64,000 nucleotides of DNA, from positions 57,028,660-57,092,659 of the forward strand of contig JAPWDM010000004.1 in NCBI GenBank assembly GCA_035578155.1, written 5' to 3'. Position 1 is the first letter of the stretch, and each line of letters opens with the position of its first letter. A program made the translations under genes and the position numbers. Shown here in pieces: positions 24,050 to 37,944 of this stretch. The notes below the pieces were generated by a model. It saw nothing but the letters and a program-made list of their open reading frames with translations. It had not been told where the DNA came from and ran no database searches. Source of the stretch: Brachynemurus nebulosus. Taxonomy: Eukaryota > Arthropoda > Insecta > Neuroptera > Myrmeleontidae.

Positions 24050-24051
<2 letters not shown>
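23768..24051. other. Unassigned AT-rich sequence
   Basis: No signal seen. Confidence 0.5.

Positions 24052-24122
<71 letters not shown>
24052..24122. repeat. (TA)n microsatellite
   Basis: About 35 units, abutting the left end of the MITE at 24123. Confidence 0.99.
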
Positions 24123-25179
<1,057 letters not shown>

Positions 25180-25620
25180 CCCCTTAACAAGTAAAAGTCT
25201 TGAAGTGATAATTTCCGATTTTGATGAAACTTGGTAGGTGTGTAGAACAAAGAAAAATAACCGACACGAATTTGTTTTATCGGCCCAAAACGCCATTTAA
25301 GGGGTGAAATACACCCTCAAAGTTGGGGTAAAAATTTAATTTTGTCAAATTTCTCGAAAACTATAACGGATAGAAAAAAGTTGAAATTGACACAACCCTT
25401 TATTTTTAAAGGTCTTTCTACTGATGTACTCAAATACCGGGTCGGACCTACTGGGGGGGGGGCTTGACTATAAAATTAGGGTTAAAATTTGAAATAGGGT
25501 GAATACGGTTCGACCAATCAAAATACTAATACCAAATATGAAAACTACATCAAAAATACTAGTTTACTTGTTCTGCTAAACACCGTTACGTTAAAGTTAA
25601 AAGCTCAAATTTTAATATAA
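25180..25620 (+). repeat. Repeat family F, copy 1
   Basis: It matches 39680-40110 in the same orientation and part of 33760-34010 in reverse. Shared phrases are 'gccatttaaggggtgaaat', 'tttctactgatgt', 'cgggtcggacctactg' and 'aaaaatactagtttac'. It is non-coding, and no ends could be fixed. Confidence 0.75.
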
Positions 25621-26239
25621 AATGCGATCATGATTTTTTTAATCCAATTTAGCGATTCAACTATATTTTATTTCTCTCAGTTGATTAAGTTTTTATGCTA
25701 TGTCTGTCCAATTTTTTTTATACAAAAATTATCAAGAATAATTTTTTTATGTCGTATGGTCAGAATTTAAATTATGTTTACACCTTACTAAAATTAATAA
25801 GAGTTTGCTACAACCGCATAAAAATTACGTTAAACCATATTGAAACAATAATATTTTTACGTAATTTTCTATCCTATTGAAAATACTGTTATGATTAGAA
25901 TGTATAAGCAAAGCATTCTACTCGTAAATAAATTTGCACATTCAATTTTTTTTTGTCAAAAATTTTTTTTTTTTTAAATTTAGACACATTCTTTTATACA
26001 TTTCTATTTATTTTAGAAATATTAAAAAATTTTAAGGTGAGTCATTTAAAAAGAGTTAAATTCATAAATTAAAAGCAAACATTTGTATATTTTAATATAC
26101 TTATAAAGAAAATTTTACAGTTTACAGTTTTTTGAAAAAATGTAATAAAATTTTTACATACAACAAAAATTGTATTTGAAAGGTAATCCACGAGTTTTTT
26201 TTTATTTCGTTAATTAATTATTAAATTTGGTTTTAGAAA
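25621..26239. other. AT-rich stretch, nothing recognised
   Basis: T and A homopolymers; a 61-codon open frame at 25695 has no motif. Confidence 0.5.
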
Positions 26240-26400
26240 ACAATCTTCGTCTAATTCGCTCCAAGCCGAAAGTATAGCCACGTATATCAAATGATTATTT
26301 GACAATTTATCAGGTTATTTTACTATTTTAAAATGAATGGAAAATATATTGAAAAACTGAAATTTATTTAATGAAAGCCATACATACAAATTTTTAAAAT
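26240..26400 (+). repeat. Repeat L, copy 2
   Basis: Partner of 21035-21185, about 75-80% alike by eye. Confidence 0.6.
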
Positions 26401-27630
26401 ATCCTTTTGAATTTTATAACTCAATCATAACAAATAAAAAAATCTGTGTAAAAATCTAATTAACGTGTTTTTTCTCAATTTTCTAATATTAAGTCTAAAG
26501 GTAGTTAACTAGAGAGTGATAGGGGGTGATTGTGTGTAAAATATGGTAATTTTAACCGTCTTTAAAAGAATATTTCGATTTTAACAATAAAAAAAATTTG
26601 AAAAGTGTTTTAGTTTTGTCAGGATTGCCAAAAAGGGACTGAAATGTTTTTAGATGGTGATATATACAAAAAATATTTATGTGTTAAGTACTTACTTGGT
26701 AGACTTATATGTTTTATGGGTGGTATTCTTTTTTTTTTTAGTAAAATAACTTTTCATAGGTATATTTGTGACTAGAGTTGCCACCGTTTTTTAAGAAAAT
26801 AAAGTATTTTTATTTTTAAAATTTTGTGCAAAAAAATAAAACACAGTTAACGAAAAAAAAGTAGGCGTTCCCATATTTTTAAGATTTTGTAGTACAAGAA
26901 AATCCTTATAAATTCATCACATCTGTCATTGAATTTACTAGCTTACTCCCACTTGACCACTTTTAAATAGTCAGTGTCAGATCTTTTAGCAAATTAATAA
27001 ACAGTATCGTTTTGATTTTTTTAAACTCATTTAAAATATTTATTGTTAATGATATTTGAATTATTTTCTTAAGTAATAAAGTGAATTCTGTACAGTGATG
27101 TTTTTGTAGATAAAAAAATTCTAGGTGACGTCTGTATTAGACAGAAGTCTGAAAAACGGACGTAGAATCTTACTGTTATTAATTATTATGTCTTGTAGTC
27201 TTTTGAAAAATTATTTTTTGAACTAAAATAACTTAACAGGAGGAAATTCGCTATGTTATGCAGATGGTGCAACGGGGGTATTTATTTATTGTATTTATAC
27301 TCTACAATTAATATTTAAACAAAAATATTGGATAAAATTTTATTATAATGTTATTCGTTTAAAATTAAGAGATCTATATAAATTTCGGTAGCTCTAGGCT
27401 AGTATTGGAAACTTTTAAAATATTTTAAAAACAGAATCGGTAGAGACAAAATTTAAATTGACTTATAGTTAAATATTTATATGGTTATTAATTACTACAG
27501 TTTTTACTATGTGTACAAGAAAATGACTGGCGAATGTTATTGTCCGACTTGTGTAATGATTAATGAAATGTATACTCGATTAAAATCTAAATTTTCGTTG
27601 TTTTAGAACTTTTAAGCGTACGCCATAAAA
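26401..27630. other. AT-rich stretch, nothing recognised
   Basis: No coding pattern, TIR or matched repeat was found. Confidence 0.5.
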
Positions 27631-27634
27631 TTAA

Positions 27635-27950
27635 TCTCAACGATGTAGGTTTCTTCGAAGTGGTAGCAATACATTTATTCAAAATTCTCATTTAGATGTA
27701 ATTACGATTTGGTGGCTCGCAACCGCTTTTCATGAAACCACCTCGTCAGGATTTCATTTGTCGAAATTTAAAAATTTCGCAACATGCTATGGTTAGTTGG
27801 CATTCCTATTGTCGCGAAATTTTTATTTTTTCACTTATAAATAATACAGCCTTGGCCAAAAATAAATTACCCTCAATAACGAGCTCATTAGCGGATGATT
27901 TTAAAATTCACCTTTTTTCCCAAAATAAAGATATGTCACTTCGTTAATTA
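27635..27950 (+). pseudogene. Possible Merlin/IS1595-like transposase fragment
   Basis: One frame gives FLRSGSNTFIQNSHLDVITI-WWLATAFH. After a frameshift a 71-codon frame (27732-27947) gives PRQDFICRNLKISQHAMVSW then HSYCREIFIFSLINNT. In Merlin-type transposases a 'gsfF..S.l.l..il.l.y.w' block is followed by 'Q......l.is..t..dW...cRevc...l', just before the first catalytic Asp, and the order and spacing here fit. The VEIDES-type catalytic motif that should follow is not readable. With one frameshift and no ends found, this is a weak call that depends on my memory of the family. Confidence 0.35.
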
Positions 27951-28470
27951 GGTTTCATTTAATAAACTATTGATGAGATTGTGTTCCTAAAAGCCAATTA
28001 CAACTATTTGATGACTTGTTATTAGATTGGAAATAAATAAAAATTGGTAATCTATTCTTGACTTGGTCGACCTAAGTAATTTTAGTCAAAAATTTTAATA
28101 CCTAATATCTAAAAACTTTTCAAAGAATTTTTTGAATATTTTTTTCTTAATCAGCGCCTTAAAATCTATCGAAGTCAGTTGTCAAATCTTAAAGGGGGAA
28201 ACCATCGCAGGCCTGTGTTATTTATAATGCAACTGCCACTGCCTTGATCAGTCACACATACATTTACAAAAATTTATCTTGTCGTGTTCTCTCCCCTCCA
28301 TCATTTAACATAGGACAATAGGGGAATGTTGCAATCACAGAACAAATAGAACGAATATAACTGTCTCTTTTCTGCAATCACTTATGTGCAAGTATGTGCA
28401 TCTTAGGCTGCTTAGTGTCAGTTGCTCAGTACCCGTCGCTCAGTGTAAGTCAGTCAAACAACAATAAATT

Positions 28471-28472
<2 letters not shown>
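27951..28472. other. Unassigned sequence
   Basis: Less AT-rich from 28200 to 28460 ('gtcagttgctcagtacccgtcgctcagtg'), but no gene or repeat was identified. Confidence 0.45.
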
Positions 28473-28526
<54 letters not shown>

Positions 28527-28528
28527 TT

Positions 28529-28610
<82 letters not shown>
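28473..28610. repeat. (TA)n microsatellite with short interruptions
   Basis: About 68 units with TTTA and CA variants near 28518-28532; it abuts the 5' end of family A copy B. Confidence 0.99.
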
Positions 28611-28612
<2 letters not shown>

Positions 28613-30115
28613 CCGCCACCTTTTAATTTGTGTAGGGCCCCCCTATGGAAGTTAAGAGATGAAATTTGGTAAATGGGGCTCATTTTCGAGGCACCTCATA
28701 CTATCAAAGTGGGGTCAAATTTTGGGCAAATTTTTTTTCTTACCCGACCTTTAAGGGGGTGGTGGGGGGCGGAAAAGCAATAAAACTTTTCCAAACCGGT
28801 TTTAAATAATGTTTCGGTCAATTATCTACAACATATCCAAAATTCAGCTTCCTAGGATGATTTGGTGGGAGTAGAGGGGGGGAAAACGATTTTCGCTGGA
28901 TCTAACAGGCCCCCAGCCCCCCAGAATTAACGTAGAGGGTTGAAATTTGGTGTGTTGATAAAGTTCGTACCTAGGTTGTGCTTTTTGGAGGTTTTAATAT
29001 TTTACCCCCACCCCCCTCATTTTTAAGCTACAATTTCATGCATTTTCGACGTTTTCGAAGTTTGTACCACTCGCACAGGTCACCCAAATAAACCTAGAGG
29101 GCTGAAATTTTGTATTCGGATTGAGTTAGTATCAAGGGGGTGTCTTTTGGGGGTCTCGATTTTTAACCCCTACCCCCACCATTTTTGTACCCAAAAGAAC
29201 ATGATTTTTCTTGTTTTTTAACAGTTTCGTTCGGGTCAAAATCTCCCCAATTAAACCTAGAGGGCTGAAATTTTGTGTACAGGTTAAGCTAATAGCCAGA
29301 CACTGTTTTTTAGGGGTTTCAACTTTTAACCCTTACCCCCACGATTTTTACGCCAATATTTCCTTAATTTTTTTGCTGGTTTTCTAACACGTCTAGAGAC
29401 TCTTTAAGGAAACGTAGAGGGCTGAAAATTTGTACGTGTATTCAGTTAGTATCCAGCTAGTACCTTTTAGGGAGTCCACATTACTTTTCCCCCCACTTCT
29501 TCCATTTTTACATCGGAATTGAATGCTATTGTTAAATGTGTTTTAAATGCATTACTTTTATTCTAAATACAAGTAGGAGAATAGTAATTTTAAAAAATTT
29601 AAAAAAAAGTGAATACAATTTTTTAACAAATGAATTACATACATATTAAGTAATTTGAAAATGTTATTAAAGTCACTGTTTATTTATAAATTAGGAATTT
29701 TGGATTTTTATTATTTATAAAATAGAAATTTTGGATTTTTTTGGAAAGAAAAAATATCTTCATAAAAGCCTTCCAGTTTACTATTTAAGTTCCTTTTTTA
29801 ATATTTAAAAATAAAACACAAAGGCAATTGGCGGATAAGCATGGATAGAAATGCCCTCGTACGAATTGTGTTGGCTTTTTCCCTGTTAACCGCTATCAGC
29901 ACAAAATTGAAATTTACTGAGATTCAGCCCTTAAAAACTTAAAACCTTTTTTTAAAGCCCCGGTTAACCGGACACTCATCATCAGTTTTGAAACCACCAA
30001 AATTACAAATCGCTTGTGGACTTTCAACTATATTTCGCTTGTAGACACTCAATACCGAAGATGAAAGGGAAAATTCGACTTCCGTGATGGGGCTCCGCTG
30101 CTCACGGTGTTTTTT
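28611..30115 (+). repeat. Repeat family A, longest copy (B)
   Basis: About 1.5 kb, starting just after the TA array with TCCCGCCACC and 'gtgtagggccccccta'. It continues through repeated blocks containing 'agagggctgaaattttgt', each followed by a run of C (ACCCCCACCCCCC). It ends in the CCGTGA...TCACGG hairpin and a T tract at 30085-30118. Copies A (8187), C (35926, reverse, internally deleted) and D (2871) align to it. No long ORF exists. The start next to TA in both B and C, and the constant hairpin end, show it is a defined element, but no TIR or target duplication was found. Confidence 0.85.
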
Positions 30116-30118
30116 TTT

Positions 30119-30784
30119 ATTTTGTACGTAATTTCAAAAAATTAATGAAAATTAAATAATTATCGATCACTCCATCGTTCAATACGTTTGTACTATGACG
30201 CAGAATTTGATCATTTTTTTTTCGAGATTGGGAGCGAGTGGGAATGGAAAATTAATTTTTGATGCAAAAAAATAGGATCAAATAAAGTACCAAATTTAAA
30301 ACAAAACAGACACCTAAGCGAAGCCGGGAAGCTAATTTTTTTTATAATATAATAACAGAAGATAATTAAAACATCTTTAAGCGAAGCAGTATGACGAAGA
30401 TATAAATGCATTAATCCATTACTGAAGAAGCAGTAACAAAATAAGAAAGAAGATTAGGCTAAGTAGCATTAGAACAAGAGTTAATAGTAGGTATAGTTCT
30501 GCAATAATTTTAAAATAATTTTTTTGTTATTTGAAAAATTTTAAATTCTGAATAAGGTAGGTAGCCATTATTGATTTGAAAATAGTAACTCTTTTTATTA
30601 TGGAAGAAGAAATTATTACAGTCAATCGAATACTGGTCCCTTATCGAATAATAAAAATTCGTGGCAATGGCGCCTGCCTATTTTCCTCTCTTTTCTATTT
30701 GATGTACGAATAATATTTAAAGGGTTGCTTAAATTCGCGTAAATATTTAGGTTTTTTACTCAATATTACCTTTTATTATAAAAC
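30119..30784. other. AT-rich stretch, nothing recognised
   Basis: No coding or repeat signal. Confidence 0.5.
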
Positions 30785-30789
30785 GTTGG

Positions 30790-30960
30790 TACGTCACCGA
30801 AATCTCTAGACCTCACACCTATGGAACTACCTGTGAACTTACGGCGGTGAGGGAGATATTCCCTTACGAGTTTCAAGTATTTTAAGGTAACATTCTTCTT
30901 GCTACCGTTGGGGAAGCACTATAAGAAGTTAATAGAGAGGTTGTAATAGGTATACCAAAG
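30790..30960 (+). pseudogene. Possible mariner-like transposase scrap
   Basis: One frame reads GTSPKSLDLTPMELPVNLRR, which resembles the W-P-[AP]-RSPDLTP-x-[DE] block around the last catalytic acid of mariner transposases. Only about 20 residues are convincing. The flanks carry stops and no TIR was found. Confidence 0.25.
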
Positions 30961-32919
30961 CCATCCTGAAGTTAATCAAATTGGTACAGCTAAATACAAC
31001 GAAACTTCTAATATGTATGAAGATTGTATACAAAGATAAAGGTGTCCCGGTTTACTCCATCTCCGATACATCTTACATCTATAGTGTAAAATTAATTAGC
31101 ATCTGCGTCTAGTTGTCTGTTTGTGATTGAGTTTTTTTCAGTGACTGTTAAATATGATTCTTTTAAAAGATTTAAACGCGTTATTCGTGAACTTTTGCAC
31201 AAAATACTCAACCTGTGTAGATAATTAATATCAACGAAGTTATAAAAAAGTAACTATTAGTATTTCAGAGTGTGCTGTGTAAATAGTTAGAGATACGTGA
31301 AAACAATGTGAACTAAATTCAATAAATTTATTATTGCGGATTAATCAATGTAAATTAAATTTATTATGTGTTACGTACACAAATAATAATATGTATTTAC
31401 GAGTATAAATTTATTATATGTGTTATGTAAAGGCTGAGTTTTATGAGAGATGCCATTTTTATTACAGGCAAACCTAATCTATCAGTTAAAAACAAAAATA
31501 AAGAAAAAATTTTTTGCCCAAGTTTATTTTTTAAATTTTTCTTTAATTTATCAATTAGAGAATTAGACGATAAAAATACACATATGTATCCAAGAAAAGA
31601 ACCTTTTCCACTATTATCTCTGTCATACAACCGTAATTCAGATTTTGGAGTATAGATGTCGGGTTCTATTTCAAGTTTTTAACATTTTTTCATAATAAAA
31701 TCAAATTACTTTAAAAGATTAGTATTTAAAGTAACTTAATTTAAAAAGAATTTGAAGTTATTTATTAATTTACTGAAAAATATATTTATTTTTTATTTAT
31801 TTATAGAACAGCAGTTGGCAGTAAAATACATGTACACACCTTGTACACCCCAAAGTGACATTGGTTGTTCTTAATAATAGCAAAGTGAGGTTAACTGGAA
31901 ACGAAAATATTATTAATAAATGTACTCAAATAGTGTAGAAATATTTGAAATTCGATAGTATTTTCTTTTTCTTAAAAACCAAATTAAAAAGGAGAAGTTT
32001 TTTCACAAAAATTAAATTTTTTTAATTTTTAAACTTAAAAAAAGTTTTTTCTTTTAAAAATACTTACCATAGTAATATGTTTACGCCTATGTATCTGTCA
32101 AACAGTGACTTTTCAGAATAATTATTTTTTTATTTTTCAATGAATTAAAATTGAAATTCTATTTTCTTATTGTACTTAGCTATCATATTTATATGATAAT
32201 TTAATCTATTTAATAATTTTAATTTTCGATGGAGAACGTAATAATCGTTTAATTTTTCGTTATTACATTAATTAAAATGGTAGTCATATTGAGCTATTAT
32301 CTTTTTAAATTACGTAAAATCCTAATCGTTTGCAAGCATTTGAGTACAAATTTAAAATTGTTGTTTTTAAAACGTAATTACTTAAAAATATGAGATAAAA
32401 CAATGAAACTTTGAGTGTTACTGGTAGTTTTGAATCATAAAGAAATTTTTGAAAAACTTTTAAACATACGTTTCCATTTAAAAAGCTCTCATAGCTCGAA
32501 AATCATAAGAACTATAAAGCTCCTGATCAAGTCCTCAGCGTAGGTGTAGAAAATTGTAACTAGTGGTGAGTCCAGATTGGGCTCAACACGGCTTAAGACA
32601 TGTAGTCAGTCGGTGTCCGTCGCCGAACGTACAGTGCATTGTAATACATTGTTAGACATTGTTACTTGAATTGGACAGGTTGGTCTGTCCCATAATAGGT
32701 GTTTTGTAGTAGTGTGTGTGAATACGGACACAGAAGCAAACACCAAACCAACACCATTGCAAACAGTGTGTACCTACACAACATAGTGGGGAGGTTTTAC
32801 GTCACCCACCTTCAATTAAGGAGGCTCACCAGTCCAGAGATCGAAAAAAATAGGCTTTTACACGATAAGTTCTTTTATTCAAGATTACAAAAATATTTTT
32901 TTTCTTTGACGTATATTGA

Positions 32920-32921
<2 letters not shown>
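30961..32921. other. Two kilobases of AT-rich sequence, nothing recognised
   Basis: Two opposed open frames at 31397-31655 overlap almost completely and neither has a motif. Nothing else was noted. Confidence 0.5.

Positions 32922-32981
<60 letters not shown>
32922..32981. repeat. (TA)n microsatellite
   Basis: About 30 units, uninterrupted. Confidence 0.99.
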
Positions 32982-32986
<5 letters not shown>

Positions 32987-33759
32987 GTATCTAAAAAAAA
33001 GGTGCTTCCATCTGTAACAGGATTTTGAAGCTCAGGAACATCTGAAGAAAAAAAGTAAAAAAAATTCTTAATCTATGTGGGTATGGTTATTAGGGGAACC
33101 AGAATTCGCAGTTTTGCATGTATAGAAACAAAATGGTGGCAGTTTAAAAAAAAATCTTAAATTTTACCATTTTTGGGGATTAAAATGGTCATATTTTATC
33201 CAAAAAATCTGGTAGTGGTTTAGCCAATAGCGAAATGTGTTGTAAATATTCTGTTCAAATTTGAGCTAATTTGGATGAATAGATTTAGAGTCATCTTGAC
33301 ACAGCTGTCGAAAAAAGTCAATTCGAGAAAAACGCGTTTAAAGTGATTTCTGATAAGTATAATAGCTACAAGAAAATGCGAAAAGAAAAATATAGATTTT
33401 TTAAAATTTCTGGATTGGTGAACCCCCTTAAATCAACAGTTTGGCTGTATTAAAAATGACAACCCTGAAAAATCTCAGCCTGTATATGATAGTGAAAACT
33501 TTATTAAAATTTTTTGTTGATGATCCTCTGATAATAGCTACGACCCTGGATTTTATAAGTCGACATACCTGCGTATTTTTCCGAGCCCTAAATAATTATA
33601 TGCTGTCAATTTAAATTTTACCTGCAGTTAAAAGTTAAAATAATTCAATAATTTTCTATATTAATTAGAGTTTTCTAAATCGAAATAAGCCCCTTCATTT
33701 CATGTAAATTACATAATAATAATGTTATGGAATACTTCTGTTTAAAAATTAATTGTATC
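32982..33759. other. Unassigned sequence
   Basis: Phrases such as 'aacagctgtcgaaaaaagtc' and 'ggtgaacccccttaaatc' resemble bodies of non-autonomous elements, but no partner copy exists in the window. Confidence 0.4.
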
Positions 33760-34010
33760 GTCACGGCTTCTTTTACAGGTCTGACCCTGGATTTGAGTAC
33801 GTCAGTAGAAAGACCTTAAAATGAAGGGTTGCGCCAGTTTAAACTTTTTTTCTAGGTGTTGTAGTTTTTGAATAATTTTATAAAACTGAATTTTTACACT
33901 AACTTTGAGGGTTGACTTCTCCCTTTTAATGTCATTTATGGTCGACAAAAAAATATGTGTCTGTTATTTTTGTTTGTTTTACACATTTTTTTCTGATAGA
34001 TTATCAATTG
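33760..34010 (-). repeat. Repeat family F, copy 3 (partial)
   Basis: Reverse-oriented match to the centre of 25180-25620: 'ctgaccctggatttgagtacgtcagtagaaag' corresponds to 'ctttctactgatgtactcaaataccgggtcgg'. It is more diverged than the other two copies. Confidence 0.6.
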
Positions 34011-34826
34011 ACATTGGAACTCAAAACTTCTTTTGTTAGTTTCGGGTGGGACAAATATATGATCTAGGAATACATTTCTCTCAAATTAGCATATTCCTAT
34101 CTTCTTAAATCTATTTATTGCAGTTTGCACAGATGTTGCTCTTGTTTTCTTACTGGGCAGATGGTTACTGTGCGACTAGCATGATTTGTCAACCGCTTCC
34201 TTCTTTCTTGTTCATAGAAAGCACTTAAAGGAGATCGGAAGATAAGGTTTGAAAATCGTAAAGTGGCATAATTATATTGATCTGGAAACTTATGACGGAA
34301 AATTGTTGAAGATCCTTACAATAATGATATACCTATATGAGACGGGATTCGGTGTCGCGTCATAAGTGCGCCACCAAATGGGTTTATTGTGCCTTCTCAT
34401 AAGCATAGCTGGCCGCAGGAATCGAATATTGATCTACTAGTCCAAGTATTAGAGACTTTGGATGCTCAGCCACTTGGATGATTCTCATCTTACATGGTGT
34501 ATTTATATTAAATCTTTTAAAAATTTTCTCATAACAAAAAAATGGAGAAAAATACTTTTCGGATAAAGCCACAAATAAGATCTAATATTTTGTAAACTTC
34601 TAAAGTTAAAACGAATCATACGTGTTCAAAAAATTTTTCCCTTATACACAGATAATTTATTTTGAAGTACATATTTAAATTCATATTACTATATTTCCAT
34701 ATCCTTTCCGGGCTGTTTTTGTAAATACAGTGGACTTTTTAGACTTTTAGTCAAATATGTATGGAGCATAGTTTTTGACTCGTTCTTCTTTAACTGTACA
34801 ATTAAGTTTGTAAAGTACGTAACGTA
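34011..34826. other. Unassigned sequence
   Basis: No coding or repeat signal beyond a motif-free 62-codon open frame at 34384-34572. Confidence 0.45.
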
Positions 34827-35055
34827 AAAGCCCCCATTATGGAACGGTATCTAATATTGGAACAGTTTTGACATTTATATATTAGTGAAGTTATTTCTGA
34901 AAGAAACGTCTGATAACAAAAATTATTATTAATAGAATGATTGTTTTCAATTTAAATTCACCTCGCATTTAATGTTTCCTTACTTAATTAAAGAAATAAA
35001 TATGTAAATGTCTAAACTGTTCCAGTATTAGATACCGTTCCATAATGGGGGCTTT
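34827..35055. mobile_element. TIR MITE with TA flanks (229 bp)
   Basis: The left end reads AAAGCCCCCATTATGGAACG and continues GTATCTAATATTGGAACAG. The right end is its reverse complement over about 50 bases with two or three differences. TA precedes the left end (34825) and follows the right end (35056). It is non-coding. Confidence 0.85.
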
Positions 35056-35057
35056 TA

Positions 35058-35925
35058 AGTTATATCACGTATATGACAAAAACATCAGTAGTTTTATGCA
35101 TGTATGTACATTATTTTTTATAACCTCCTCATATGCATACATATAAGTATGTGTACATATTTATTAAATAATAGATATAATATTTTACAATAACTAATAA
35201 AGTATTTGAATATTGTATTAGGTCAACGACACATTGGTTGGCGAAGAATTCATATAATCGTCTAACGCCCACTACTTTACAATATTATGCGATGTTGAAA
35301 TATTATTAAGTATTTATTATTATTTTTTGAACGTAAACGGAATAAAAATATACGTCGATTTTCGTTAAATATTCTGTGTCCAACTAAAACTAACATCGAA
35401 AAGGAAATTGTAAAAACACGAATGAATTTTTTAATAATTATATTTCAAAGGAACTTGTATCACTGTACATGATGGCACCCCAAGTTAAACATATTTTGTA
35501 TATCTGTTTATTCTTTGTTTTACTAAAATTAATATCTCTAAAATAAAAAAATCCTGAGCATTTGTAAAATAAAACAATAAAAAGACTTACAAATGATGAA
35601 AATATAGTGCAGACATTAGTTTCACAATGTTCTGACTATACTTTCCCGTACTCCCACCATGAATAAAATTGATTTAGGTATTTTATACCAAAAAAATTGA
35701 ATAGAATGAATTTGATACACTAAGAATAATTAAGGAGTTTCGGTAAGTTCTTAAAAATGCTACCATAGTACCATCAATCTAAAATTTTACCAGTGAATAA
35801 TCAATATATTATATAAAACCCTGATTCTTAAAATTTCAGATCCATTATGCTTTAAGAATTTAAAAAATTAATTTAAAAATTTATCTTTTATTAACGTTGT
35901 AAGTGGATTAAGGTACAAATATATA
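35058..35925. other. AT-rich stretch, nothing recognised
   Basis: No signal. Confidence 0.5.
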
Positions 35926-36478
35926 AAAACGCCGTGAGCAGCGGGGGTCCATCACGGTAGACGAATTTTTCGCTACATCTTCGGTATTTTCCAGATATAC
36001 AAAATTTCAGCCCTCTATGTTTATTTAGAGGACCTGTACTTCAAAAACGTCGAAAAAGCATTAAATTGTATCTTAAAAATGGTGGGGGTGGGGGTAAAAT
36101 ATTAAAATCTCCAAAAAGTGCACCCTAGGTACGAACTCTATCAACATACCAAATTTTAACCCTCTACGTTAATTCTGGGGGGCTGTGGGCGTGTTAGATC
36201 CAGCTAAAACACTTTTTTCCCCCTCTACTCCCTCCAAATCACCCTAGGAAGCTGAATTTTGGATATGTTGTAGATAATTAACCGAAACATTATTTCCAAC
36301 CGGTTTGGGAAACTTTTATTGTTTTGTTGCCCCCACATCCCCCTTAAAAGATGGGTTGGATCCAAAATTTACCCAAAATTAGAGTTTAACTGTATTGTTG
36401 TGAATCGGAGTGAGCCCCACTTAACAAATTTCAGCTCCTCTCGTCCATGGGGGGCCCTACACATGTCAAAGGTAGCGG

Positions 36479-36482
<4 letters not shown>
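35926..36482 (-). repeat. Repeat family A, copy C (reverse, internally deleted)
   Basis: Read on the minus strand it begins next to the TA array at 36483 and follows copy B from 'gtgtagggccccccatgg' through 'agaattaacgtagaggg'. It then jumps, just after one 'agagggctgaaattttgta' unit, to the terminal part 'ataccgaagatg...ccgtgatgg...gctcacggcg'. The jump lies at a repeated phrase, so recombination between internal repeats probably removed about 900 bases. Confidence 0.85.

Positions 36483-36554
<72 letters not shown>
36483..36554. repeat. (TA)n microsatellite
   Basis: About 36 units, abutting the 5' end of family A copy C. Confidence 0.99.
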
Positions 36555-36556
<2 letters not shown>

Positions 36557-37520
36557 CCTTTTTTTTCAGAATCGTGTTCTACGGTTCCGAACACGGATAG
36601 CGCCCCTACTTTCGCCTCGTTCCGTTCTTATCGTATAGGCCAGTGTTTTTCAATCTTCTTCATGGCGCGACCCCCTAAGTATAGAAAAAAATTTCGCGAC
36701 CCCCTACCCTTCGCTACTACTAATTTTTATTTTTTTATGTTATAAATATTCGAATCCGTTCATTAGGCTATTGACTATGTAGTTGAATAAGGAACTAATT
36801 CGTAACAGGTGTTTTATTGTTTCATATGTTCAATTGTACCCCAAAGATGATAAATTCACAAAGTGCTATTAAATTTAGGCGTGCGTTTTTACGAACGGCG
36901 CAAACTTATCGACGCTTACGTTTTTTAACTATAACTCAAAAACTATGCATTTGTCGTAAATACACATGATATGATTTTTTGTAGAGAATTAAATTTCCTA
37001 TCGAAATGGCACTTTATGAACTCAAAAAACTTTTTTCTCAACAAAATAAGTCAAAAAAACTATTTAAAGAAAAGTTCAAATTTTTCAATTTTTCTTTTTT
37101 TTTTTAATTTTTAAGTAGTACTTTTTTCTGAGTGAATTTAGGTATAGGCATTGGTTCACAAAAAAGAAAGCTGATGTAATTCCCGTCAGAATGGTGACCG
37201 ATAAAACTATTTTCGATAACAACCGGCTGAGATACAGTCGTTCAAAGTTACCTCCTTTTTTACAATTTTATTACTTTTGACTTTTATACCATGTTATTTG
37301 TAATTTTTACACGCAAAAATTATTTTTATTGAGTACAAAAATTATTTCTGCTTTATCAGAGGTAATGATAAAATCATTTGCTAAAAATTTTGATATTCAT
37401 ATGATCTTAGGTATAAAAAGAAACTTTAATATTGTACTAAATTACAGTTCTATTTTAAAAAAAAATTAAATGTACCTATTATTTTTCTCCCATAATGTTT
37501 TCAAATTCAATATCAATATC

Positions 37521-37890
37521 TTAATCAACATCGTTTTGGACATCTCCTTCTGTAATTTCTGGAACATCCGCATTTTCGCAAATAAATTCTTTGCAGCTAA
37601 TTCCTAATTTTCTACAGCTGCAATTTTCGTGACAACCTTTTATACACCCGCAAGCTATTTGTTCCAGTAAATTCTGCAGTGCAGGAGGTTTTGTTGTTTT
37701 AATTGGCACTAATCCATTTTTAGATTTTTTCCAACGCCACTCAAATGGATTTAAAATATTTCCTTTCCACTGTTGAATTTGGTGGTACGTCCTTAAACCG
37801 TGATATTTAGTGGCATCAGAAGTTAGTGGGAAATTGGTTAGAGAAAATTTTGTGCTTTTTGATAATTTTTGAAAAAGTTGTAACCGAGAA
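37521..37890 (-). pseudogene. CXC (tesmin/TSO1-like) cysteine-rich gene tail, left arm
   Basis: From about 37885 leftwards the minus strand is open: SRLQLFQKLSKSTKFSLTNF, PLTSDATKYHGLRTYHQIQQ, WKGNILNPFEWRWKKSKNGL, VPIKTTKPPALQNLLEQIAC and GCIKGCHENCSCRKLGISC, then CENADVPEITEG and a stop at 37521. The clustered CxC and CxxxC spacing (ACGCIKGCHENCSCRK) is that of a CXC/tesmin-type zinc-binding domain. It is preceded by a 'PPTSdAaKyHsLRvYyQvQqW.GN.L.P.eW.W' block that I recall from uncharacterised repetitive ORFs of insects. A later stop replaces a Glu codon that the right arm still has. The second half of the CXC motif is deleted here. Only the C-terminal end of the protein is present, and its full-length function is unknown to me. 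Confidence 0.65.
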
Positions 37891-37944
37891 CTACCTTAAC
37901 TGTTAGCTTTAATGCCATAAAGAGAAATTACGATTTAATTCTAT

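Noticed and set aside
31397..31655. Opposed 70-77 codon frames
   Set aside because: They occupy the same bases on opposite strands and neither shows domain-like composition.
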